Part shown: positions 8,615 through 16,188 of the stretch, piece by piece | How positions within the stretch are numbered: the stretch's first letter is position 1 | How the letters are laid out: each line of letters begins with the position of its first letter | Assembly: GCA_025930955.1 (NCBI GenBank) | Contig: JAICNY010000008.1 | Coordinates: forward strand, 1-32,582 | Source: Thermoleophilia bacterium | GTDB taxonomy: Bacteria > Actinomycetota > Thermoleophilia > Gaiellales > Gaiellaceae | DNA: 32,582 nt | Direction: 5' to 3' | Program-made: the position numbers and the translations under genes | The notes under the pieces: generated by a model | The model's input: the letters and a program-made list of their open reading frames with translations, nothing else | Databases searched by the model: none | Told to the model about the DNA's origin: nothing

Positions 8615-11089
8615 ATGGAAACGACGCTTGCCCCGTCCGTGGCGGATGTCACGGTCACGATCGGCGACGCCGAGATCTCGTTCGAGACAGGCCGCCTGGC
8701 GAAGCAGGCCGACGGCGCTGTGCTCGTCCGCTCGGGCGACACGATGGTCCTCGCGACCGCGCAGGGACGGCCGGAGGCGCGCGAGGGCGCCGACTTCTTC
8801 CCGCTCACCGTGGACGTCGAGGAGCGGATGTACGCCGCCGGGAAGATCCCGGGCGGCTTCTTCAAGCGCGAGGGGCGCCCGACCGAGAAGGCGATCCTCA
8901 CCGCGCGGATGATCGACCGCCCGATCCGGCCGCTCTGGCCGAAGGGCTTCCGGAACGAGGTGCAGGTCATCTGCACCGTCCTCTCGGCCGACCTCGTGAC
9001 GCCGCACGACATCCTCTGCCTGAACGGCGCGTCGGCGGCGCTCATGCTCTCGCCGCTCCCGTTCGCGGGGCCGGTCGGCGCGGTGCGCGTCGGCCTCTCC
9101 GAGGGCCGGCTCGTCGTCAACCCGTCCCTGCCCGACCTCGAGGCCGAGAGCGACCTCGACCTCATCGTCGTCGGCACGAAGGAGGGCCTCACGATGGTCG
9201 AGGCGGGCGCCAACCGGGTCGCCGAGGACACGCTCCTCGACGCGCTCGAGCTCGCGCACGAGGAGATCAGGAAGCTCTGCGCCGTCCAGGAGGACCTCCG
9301 CGAGCGCGCCGGCAAGGCCAAGTGGCTCGACCCGGCCACGACGGCCGAGATCGAGGAGCAGCACGCCGGGCGCATCCGCGAGCGGATCCAGTCGGCCGGC
9401 CTCCGCGAGGCGGCGGCCGCGTCCGAGCAGATCCAGGCCGAGCTCGCCCCGCCGATCACGATGGACTCGGGCGAGGAGGAGGCGATCCGCGGCCTCCAGG
9501 TGAAGATGAGCCTCTCGCTCGTCCTCGAGCGCGAGCGCCTCGAGGCCGTGAAGGGCCCGGTGCGCGACCAGTTCGAGACCGAGCTGCGCGGCCTCACCGA
9601 CGCCGAGCAGGACTCGAAGCAGCTCAAGTCCGCGAAGCGCCAGCTCCTCTTCGACCGGATCGTCGAGACCGTGGAGCTGCCGTTCCCGGCCGGCGCCCCC
9701 GTCGAGGGCGACGGGCCGGCGCTCAAGGACCCGCTCACGAAGCAGTTCGTGAAGAAGGCCGCCGAGGCGATCTACAAGGAGCTTGTCCGGACGAAGATCG
9801 CGGTCGACAAGCGCCGCCCCGACGGGCGCGGCGCCGAGGAGATCCGCTCGATCACGTGCGACGTCGGCGTCTCGCCGCGCACGCACGGCTCCGGGCTCTT
9901 CACCCGCGGCCAGACGCAGATCATGTCGCTCCTCACGCTCGGCACCGCGAAGGAGGGGCAGCGGATCGACGACCTCTCCCTCGAGGAGGAGCGCCGCTAC
10001 ATGCACCACTACAACTTCCCGCCCTACTCGGTCGGGGAGACCGGGTTCATGCGCGGCCCGAAGCGGCGCGACATCGGCCACGGCGCGCTCGCGCAGCGGG
10101 CGCTCGAGCCGGTCATCCCGGGGCCGGAGGAGTTCCCGTACACGATCCGGATCGTCTCCGAGACGCTCGAGTCGAACGGCTCGTCGTCGATGGGCTCGGT
10201 CTGCGGCTCGACGCTCGCGCTCATGGACGCGGGCGTCCCGATCGCGGAGCCGGTCAGCGGCATCGCGATGGGCCTCGTGAAGGAGGGTGACGACTACGTC
10301 ATCCTCACCGACATCCAGGGCGCGGAGGACCACCTGGGCGACATGGACTTCAAGGTCGCCGGCACGCGGGACGGGATCACCGCGCTCCAGATGGACATCA
10401 AGATCACCGGCGTCACGCAGGAGATCATGCGCTCCGCGCTCGAGCAGGCGAAGCGGGCCCGCGTGGCGATCATGGACTCGATGCTCGAGGCGATCCCCGA
10501 GGCGCGCACCGAGCTCGCCGCGCACGCCCCGCGCATCTCGACCATGCAGATCGACCCCGACCAGATCGGGCTCGTGATCGGCAAGGGCGGCGAGACGATC
10601 CGCTCGCTCGAGTCGGACTACGACGTCCAGATCGACATCGAGGAGGACGGCACGCTCCTCATCTACGCCACGGAGGGGACGAAGGCCGACGAGGCGATGG
10701 GCGCGATCAAGGCGCTCACGAAGGAGCCGGAGCCCGGCGACGAGTACACGGGGAAGGTCGTGAAGACGACCGACTTCGGCGCGTTCGTCGAGCTGAAGAA
10801 GGGCACCGACGGGCTCCTGCACGTCTCGAACGTCGGCCCGGGCCGCGTCGCGCACATCGAGGACGTGATCTCGCGCGGCGACGTCCTCGACGTGAAGGTG
10901 CTCGAGGTCGACAAGCAGCGGGGCCGGATCGGCCTCAAGCTCGTCGCGAAGCACGAGAACGGCGACCTCGTCCAGCCGGAGACGCTGATCGAGCGCGCGA
11001 AGGACGCGCCCCCGCGCGAGCGGGAGGAGCGCCCGCCGCGCGACCGGGAGCGCGGCGGCCGGGGCGGCCGCGGCCGCGACCGGCGCTAG
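8615..11089 (+). CDS. pnp: Polyribonucleotide nucleotidyltransferase (PNPase)
   Basis: Two RNase PH-like domains, KH (DQIGLVIGKGGETIRSL) and S1 domain (GDEYTGKVVKTTDFGAFVEL); Arg/Gly-rich C-terminal tail; adjacent to rpsO. Confidence 0.99.
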   Translation: METTLAPSVADVTVTIGDAEISFETGRLAKQADGAVLVRSGDTMVLATAQGRPEAREGADFFPLTVDVEERMYAAGKIPGGFFKREGRPTEKAILTARMIDRPIRPLWPKGFRNEVQVICTVLSADLVTPHDILCLNGASAALMLSPLPFAGPVGAVRVGLSEGRLVVNPSLPDLEAESDLDLIVVGTKEGLTMVEAGANRVAEDTLLDALELAHEEIRKLCAVQEDLRERAGKAKWLDPATTAEIEEQHAGRIRERIQSAGLREAAAASEQIQAELAPPITMDSGEEEAIRGLQVKMSLSLVLERERLEAVKGPVRDQFETELRGLTDAEQDSKQLKSAKRQLLFDRIVETVELPFPAGAPVEGDGPALKDPLTKQFVKKAAEAIYKELVRTKIAVDKRRPDGRGAEEIRSITCDVGVSPRTHGSGLFTRGQTQIMSLLTLGTAKEGQRIDDLSLEEERRYMHHYNFPPYSVGETGFMRGPKRRDIGHGALAQRALEPVIPGPEEFPYTIRIVSETLESNGSSSMGSVCGSTLALMDAGVPIAEPVSGIAMGLVKEGDDYVILTDIQGAEDHLGDMDFKVAGTRDGITALQMDIKITGVTQEIMRSALEQAKRARVAIMDSMLEAIPEARTELAAHAPRISTMQIDPDQIGLVIGKGGETIRSLESDYDVQIDIEEDGTLLIYATEGTKADEAMGAIKALTKEPEPGDEYTGKVVKTTDFGAFVELKKGTDGLLHVSNVGPGRVAHIEDVISRGDVLDVKVLEVDKQRGRIGLKLVAKHENGDLVQPETLIERAKDAPPREREERPPRDRERGGRGGRGRDRR

Positions 11090-11100
11090 AAGACGTCATC

Positions 11101-11124
11101 GAGGGGCGGCGCGAGCCGCCCCTC
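11101..11124 (+). terminator. Rho-independent-type hairpin after pnp
   Basis: GAGGGGCGGC-gcga-GCCGCCCCTC, perfect 10-bp stem 12 nt after the pnp stop; no U-tract. Confidence 0.8.
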
Positions 11125-11270
11125 GTCGTCTCTCCCCCGGTGGCGCGCCGGCGGGTACGGTTCCGCGATGACCGGACGGGTGACCGGATGCCCGCGCCCC
11201 GCTTGGGGTGCGCACGGCGCGGACATACTCCGCTGATCGTGACGCCGATCCGGCCATCCGGAGCCGCCCG

Positions 11271-12446
11271 GTGAGGCGGTGGGACGCGATCGTGGTCGGC
11301 GCCGGGCCGGCGGGCTCGTCGACGGCGTTCCGCCTCGCGGAGGCGGGCGCGTCCGTCCTGCTCCTCGACCGCGCGTCCTTCCCGCGGGACAAGCCCTGCG
11401 GGGGCGGCGTGACACCGCGGGCGCTCGAGCACGTCCCCGTGCCGATCGACCAGGTCGTCGAGCACGTGACGACCGCGGTCGAGCTTCGCCTCGGCTTCCG
11501 CCGCGCGGCGGTTCGGGGCCGGGGAGGCCCCCTCGCGTACATGACTCAGCGGCGGCGCCTCGACGCGCTCCTCGCGGAGCGCGCGGCCGGCGCCGGGGCC
11601 GAGCTCCGCGACGGCGTGAAGGTGACAGGCGTCGAGGCGCGGAACGGCGGCGTCGTCGCGACCGCGGGCGGCGAGCGGCTGCACGGGCGGACGGTCGTCG
11701 GCGCCGACGGCGTGAACGGCGTCACTGCCAGGGCGCTCGAGCTCGGCGGGAACCGCTCGGTCGACGTCGCGCTCGAGGGGAACGTCCCGAACGCGCGGAT
11801 CGACCGTAGCCGCTACGACGGCCGGCTGCTCATGGAGCTCGGCACGGTGCCCGGCGGCTACGGCTGGGTCTTCCCGAAGGGCGACCACGTGAACGTCGGG
11901 GTGGGCGGCGACGAGCGCGAGGGGCCGCGCCTGCGCGCGCACCTCGAGCGGCTCTGCCGCGCGCACGGGATCCGGATCGAGGAGCTCGAGGACGTGCGCG
12001 GCTACCGGCTCCCGCACCGCGCGGCGGACTCGACGCTCGCGCGCGGTCCGGCGCTCCTCGCGGGCGACGCGGCCGGGCTCGTCGACCCGCTCACGGGCGA
12101 CGGCATGTTCGAGGCCTTCCTGAGCGGCCGCTTCGCCGCCGAGGCGGTCACGGCGCTCCTCGCCGGCGAGGCGCAGACGCTGGACGAGTACGGCGCGCGC
12201 CTCTCCCGCCGGCTCGCCCCGCATCTCTGGGCGTCGTGGAGCTTCCGCGCCGCGCTCGACCGCTTCCCGCGCACGGCCTACACGCTCGCGAAGGGGCGGC
12301 TCGTCTGGCCGGTCGTCGAGAAGCTCGTCACGGGCGAGATCGCGGACGTCGGCGCGGCCCGCGGGATCGTCCGGGCGCCGCTCGGGGCGCTCACGCTGCT
12401 CGGCCGAGCGGCGGGGAACCCGGGGCACGCGTACAAGCCGGCCTAG
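11271..12446 (+). CDS. Geranylgeranyl reductase family FAD-dependent oxidoreductase
   Basis: WDAIVVGAGPAGSSTAFRLAEAGASVLLLDRASFPRDKPCGGGVTPRAL (dinucleotide-binding plus DKxCGG) and LLAGDAAGLVDPLTGDGMFEAF; GTG start inferred. Confidence 0.9.
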   Translation: MRRWDAIVVGAGPAGSSTAFRLAEAGASVLLLDRASFPRDKPCGGGVTPRALEHVPVPIDQVVEHVTTAVELRLGFRRAAVRGRGGPLAYMTQRRRLDALLAERAAGAGAELRDGVKVTGVEARNGGVVATAGGERLHGRTVVGADGVNGVTARALELGGNRSVDVALEGNVPNARIDRSRYDGRLLMELGTVPGGYGWVFPKGDHVNVGVGGDEREGPRLRAHLERLCRAHGIRIEELEDVRGYRLPHRAADSTLARGPALLAGDAAGLVDPLTGDGMFEAFLSGRFAAEAVTALLAGEAQTLDEYGARLSRRLAPHLWASWSFRAALDRFPRTAYTLAKGRLVWPVVEKLVTGEIADVGAARGIVRAPLGALTLLGRAAGNPGHAYKPA

Positions 12447-12492
12447 CGCCGCGCGGGCAGGAGGCGGGCCGGGCGGGGAGTACCATGCGAGC

Positions 12493-13785
12493 GTGCAGAG
12501 CTACCTCCTGACGACGCTCGACGGGGGTGGCCGGGTGATCACGGAGCCGCTTCCGAGCGTGCGCTCCGCCGCGATCGGGATCTGGATCGGCTCCGGCTCG
12601 CGCGACGAGGACGACTCGCAGGCCGGCCTCTCGCACTTCCTCGAGCACCTGCTCTTCAAGGGCACGAAGTCCTACTCCGCGCTCGAGATCGCCGAGGTCT
12701 TCGACGGGATGGGCGGCGAGCTGAACGCGTCGACCGCGCGCGACTACACCGTCGTCTACGCGCGGGTGCTCGACGCGCACCTCGACACCGCGCTCGACGT
12801 GATGACCGACATGGTCTTCGCGCCGACGCTCGCCGACCTCGACGCGGAGCGGGAGGTGGTGCTCGAGGAGATCGCGATGATCGAGGACACGCCGCCCGAG
12901 CTCGTGCACGACCTGTTCGCCGAGGCGATCTTCGGCGACCATCCGCTCGGCCGGCCCGTGCTCGGCTCGGCGGACGTGATCGCGTCGGTGCCGCCTGCGG
13001 ACGTGGCCGCGTACCACCGCTCGCGCTATCGCCTCGACAACGTCGTCGTCGCCGCCGCGGGGAGCGTCGACCACGACGCGCTCGTCGAGCGGGTGCGCAC
13101 GATGGCGCCGAAGCGGTCGCGCGCGGGTGCGCGGATCGGTGCGCGACCCCCGTTCGTCGCGCCGCCGCCGCCGTCGCTCCGGTTCGTCCGCAAGGACACG
13201 GAGCAGTACCACGTGTGCCTGGGCGCACCGGGGCTCGCGCGCTCCGACCGGCGGCGGTTCACCGCGTCGATCCTGGACGGGATCCTCGGGGGGTCGGCGT
13301 CGTCGCGGCTCTTCCAGGAGATCCGGGAGAAGCGGGGCCTCGCGTACGCCGTCTACACGTTCGGCGCGCAGTACGCGGACACGGGGCAGATCGGCGTGTA
13401 CGTCGGGACCCGCGAGGAGAATCTCGCCGCGTGCATGGAGGTGGTGGCCGCGGAGCTCGACGCCCTCGCCGACGGGGGCGTGCGCGAGGACGAGGTCGAG
13501 CGGGCAAAGGAGAACCTCAAGGGCCGGATCATGCTCTCGATGGAGATGACGTCGAACCGCATGAGCCGGCTCGGCAAGTCGCTCGTGACGGACAGCGAGC
13601 TGCTCTCGCTCGACCAGATCCTCGCGGAGATCGACGCGGTCGAGGCGTCGTCGGTCGCGGGCCTCGCCGCGTACCTGCTCGCCGAGGAGCGCCTCTCCGT
13701 CGCCGGGATCGGGCCGAGCGAGGACCGCTTCCTCGCCGCCGTCGATCGGATCACGCCCGGCCTCGTGGCCGCGAAGGCCGCATGA
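12493..13785 (+). CDS. M16 family zinc metallopeptidase (mitochondrial processing peptidase-like)
   Basis: HFLEHLLFKGT (HxxEH) with downstream EIAMIEDTPPELVHDLFAEAIFGDHPLGRPVLGS; glycine-rich GGSASSRLFQEIREKRGLAYAVY. Confidence 0.95.
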   Translation: MQSYLLTTLDGGGRVITEPLPSVRSAAIGIWIGSGSRDEDDSQAGLSHFLEHLLFKGTKSYSALEIAEVFDGMGGELNASTARDYTVVYARVLDAHLDTALDVMTDMVFAPTLADLDAEREVVLEEIAMIEDTPPELVHDLFAEAIFGDHPLGRPVLGSADVIASVPPADVAAYHRSRYRLDNVVVAAAGSVDHDALVERVRTMAPKRSRAGARIGARPPFVAPPPPSLRFVRKDTEQYHVCLGAPGLARSDRRRFTASILDGILGGSASSRLFQEIREKRGLAYAVYTFGAQYADTGQIGVYVGTREENLAACMEVVAAELDALADGGVREDEVERAKENLKGRIMLSMEMTSNRMSRLGKSLVTDSELLSLDQILAEIDAVEASSVAGLAAYLLAEERLSVAGIGPSEDRFLAAVDRITPGLVAAKAA

Positions 13786-13885
13786 CCGTGGCGACGGCGC
13801 CGCTCGCTGCGCTCCTCGGCGCACGGCCGGTGCACGCCCGCGCGGCGTTCCCCCCCGTCGGGGGAGCGAGCGTCCCTTGCGAACG

Positions 13886-13917
13886 GTATCGAGGAACATC
13901 GCGCGGATGTGTGCCGG
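13886..13917. repeat. Copy B of a dispersed 32-bp intergenic element (upstream of dapB)
   Basis: gtatcgaggaacatcgcgcggatgtgtgccgg; 29/32 identical to 4753-4784; contains perfect ACATC-gcgcg-GATGT inverted repeat. Confidence 0.7.
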
Positions 13918-13960
13918 GAAGTGACGAGGGCGTGCCGGATCGTCCACAGGCGGGCGCCCG

Positions 13961-14605
13961 GTGAAGGTCGCGCTCTTCGGCGCGTCCGGGAAGGTCGGCG
14001 CCGTCCTCGCGCCGCGCCTGCGTGACGCCGGCCACCACGTGACGCCGGTCGAGCGCGGGGAGGAGCCCGAGCTCGCCGGCCACGACGCCGCCGTCGACTT
14101 CACCAGGCCGGACGCCGTGCGCGCGAACGTCGAGCGGGCGCTCGGCGCCGGCGTCCCTGCGCTCGTCGGCACGACGGGCCTCCGTGAGGACGACCTCGCG
14201 GCGCTCGACGCGCTCGCGCGCGAGCAGGCGATCGCCTGCCTCGTCGTGCCGAACTTCGCGCTCGGTGCCGTCCTCATGATGCGCTTCGCAGCGGAGGCCG
14301 CACGCTCCCTCCCGCGGGCCGAGATCGTCGAGCTTCACAACGAGCGCAAGGTCGACGCGCCGTCCGGCACGGCGAAAGCGACCGCGGCCGCGATGGGCGG
14401 CGAGGTCCCGATCCACAGCGTGCGGCTTCCCGGCCTCGTCGCGCACCAGGAAGTCCTCCTCGCCGGCGACGGCGAGCTCCTGACGATCCGCCACGACACG
14501 CTGTCCCGTGAGGCGTTCGTCCCGGGCGTGCTCCGCGCGCTCGACCACCTGCGCGACCTCCCGCCCGGCGTGACGGTCGGCCTCGACGCGGTGCTCCCGG
14601 CATGA
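13961..14605 (+). CDS. dapB: 4-hydroxy-tetrahydrodipicolinate reductase
   Basis: MKVALFGASGKVG (nucleotide-binding), VGTTGL, ELHNERKVDAPSGTA; adjacent to dapA. Confidence 0.92.
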   Translation: MKVALFGASGKVGAVLAPRLRDAGHHVTPVERGEEPELAGHDAAVDFTRPDAVRANVERALGAGVPALVGTTGLREDDLAALDALAREQAIACLVVPNFALGAVLMMRFAAEAARSLPRAEIVELHNERKVDAPSGTAKATAAAMGGEVPIHSVRLPGLVAHQEVLLAGDGELLTIRHDTLSREAFVPGVLRALDHLRDLPPGVTVGLDAVLPA

Positions 14606-15270
14606 CCGACGGCGACGTCCGCGTGCACCTCATGGAGCGGTTCCTCGCCGAGGGCCGCCCGCCGAGCGTCGCCGAGTCGGCTGCCGCGCTGGACGCGTCC
14701 GAGGAGGACGTGGCAGCCGCGTACCGCCGCCTCCAGGAGCAGCGAGTGATCGTCCTCGCGCCGGGCACGCTCGACGTCTGGATGGCGGCGCCGCTCTCCG
14801 CCGTCCCGACCCCGTTCCCGGTCGAGACCGAGCGCGGCACGTACTACGGCAACTGCATCTGGGACGCGCTCGGGATCCCCGCGATGCTCGGCTGCGACGC
14901 GACGATCGCGGCGAGCTGCGCCGACTGCGGCGACCCGCTGCCGATCCGCGTCCGCAACGGGGAGCTGCGCGACGGCGACGGCGTGGCTCATTTCGCCGTC
15001 CCCGCCGCGCGCTGGTGGGACAACATCGGCCACACCTGAGCGACGATGCTCGCCTTCCGGTCGGAGGAGCACGTGGACTGGTGGCTCGCCGCGCGCCGCC
15101 TCCGGCGCGGCTCCGCGTTCACGCTCGAGCAGGCGTGGAGCCTCGCGAACGGGTGGTACAGCGACCGCCTCGACCCCGCCTGGCGACGGAAGACGCCCGA
15201 GGAGGCCGAGGCCGTCTTCGCCGCCGCCGGGCTGACCGGCGACTTCTGGCGCCTCCGGCCGAGCGACTAG
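14602..15270 (+). CDS. MerB (organomercurial/alkylmercury lyase)-like protein, candidate selenoprotein with in-frame TGA (Sec146) at 15037-15039
   Basis: ORFs 14602-15039 and 15046-15270 share frame 1. Joined product: ...RGTYYGNCIWDALGIPAMLGCDATIAASCADCGDPLPIRV...AHFAVPAARWWDNIGHT-U-ATMLAFRSEEHVDWW...LEQAWSLANGWYSDRLDPAWRRKTPEEAEAVFAAAGLTGDFWRL. CxxD aligns with MerB Cys96/Asp99 and U with Cys159 (from recalled MerB sequence). ATGA overlap with dapB. Confidence 0.8.
15040..15074 (+). promoter_or_regulatory. Candidate bacterial SECIS element directly downstream of the in-frame UGA
   Basis: ACG(a)TGCTC(gc)CTTC-[CGGTC]-GGAG-GAGCA-CGT; GGTC in the apical loop begins 19 nt after the TGA. Confidence 0.68.
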
Positions 15271-15279
15271 ACTGCCCGC

Positions 15280-16179
15280 GTGCTCGGCGAAGTCCTGACG
15301 GCGGCCGTCACACCGTTCCGGCCCGACGGGTCGGTCAACTACGAGACGTACGCCGACCTCTGCGTCCACCTCGTGGAGCACGGCTCCGACGGGGTCGTCG
15401 TCGCCGGGACGACCGGCGAGAGCCCGACGCTCACCGACGACGAGCGGCTCGAGCTCGTCGCGACCGCCGTCGACGCCGTCGGCGACCGCGCGACGGTGAT
15501 CGCGGGCACGGGCACGTACTCGACCGCGCACTCGGTCCACCTGACCGAGCGCGCGCACGGGCTCGGCGCGCACGGCTTCCTCGTCGTCACGCCGTACTAC
15601 AACAAGCCGCCGCAGCGGGGGATCGTCGAGCACTTCAAGGCGATCGCGGCCGCGAGCGACCGGCCGATCGTCGTCTACAACATCCCCGGCCGCGTCGTCG
15701 TGAACATCGAGCCGGAGACGATCGCGGAGCTCGCCGGGATCCCGACGGTCGCCGCCGTCAAGCAGGCGAACGACGACCTCGAGCAGGCCCGGCGGATCGT
15801 CGAGGAGACGCGGCTCGCGCTCTATGCGGGCGACGACAACCTCATCTTCCCGTTCCTCGAGCTCGGCGGCGTGGGCGGCGTCTGCGTGCACACGCACCTG
15901 TGGGGCCCGCAGGTGAAGGAGATGATCCGCCTCCACCGCGCCGGCGACGTCGAGGGCGCGCGCGCGATCGACCGCGAGCTCGCGCCCGCCTACGAGCTGC
16001 TCAAGGTCGCGACGAACCCGATCGCGATCAAGGCCGCGCTCGCGATGACCGGCTGGGAGCTCGGCCGCGTGCGTCTCCCGCTCGTCGAGGCGGACGAGGG
16101 CGAGCGCGGGCGGATCCGCGCCTGCCTCGAGCGTGGCGGCGTGCTCTCGGGCGCCGCCGCGGCATCGGCGCGCGGATAG
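15280..16179 (+). CDS. dapA: 4-hydroxy-tetrahydrodipicolinate synthase
   Basis: LTAAVTPFRPDGSVNYETYADL, GTTGESPTLTDDE, YYNKPPQRG, VVYNIPGR, VAAVKQAN (Schiff-base Lys). Confidence 0.96.
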   Translation: MLGEVLTAAVTPFRPDGSVNYETYADLCVHLVEHGSDGVVVAGTTGESPTLTDDERLELVATAVDAVGDRATVIAGTGTYSTAHSVHLTERAHGLGAHGFLVVTPYYNKPPQRGIVEHFKAIAAASDRPIVVYNIPGRVVVNIEPETIAELAGIPTVAAVKQANDDLEQARRIVEETRLALYAGDDNLIFPFLELGGVGGVCVHTHLWGPQVKEMIRLHRAGDVEGARAIDRELAPAYELLKVATNPIAIKAALAMTGWELGRVRLPLVEADEGERGRIRACLERGGVLSGAAAASARG

Positions 16180-16188
16180 GCTCCGAAC

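Noticed and set aside
13782-13964. 60-codon + ORF (MTVATAPLAALLGARPVHARAAF...) after the M16 peptidase
   Set aside because: Overlaps the repeat element and the dapB start, no recognisable domain; likely chance.
15046-15270. Treating ORF 15046-15270 as an independent small gene
   Set aside because: No convincing SD, same frame as the preceding ORF, and its sequence continues the MerB-like fold; better explained as the C-terminal half after a recoded TGA.
14602-15270. Simple nonsense-mutated pseudogene explanation for the MerB-like locus
   Set aside because: Not excluded, but disfavoured: a single stop only, exactly at the Cys159 position, intact frame downstream, and a GGUC-loop hairpin at bSECIS spacing.
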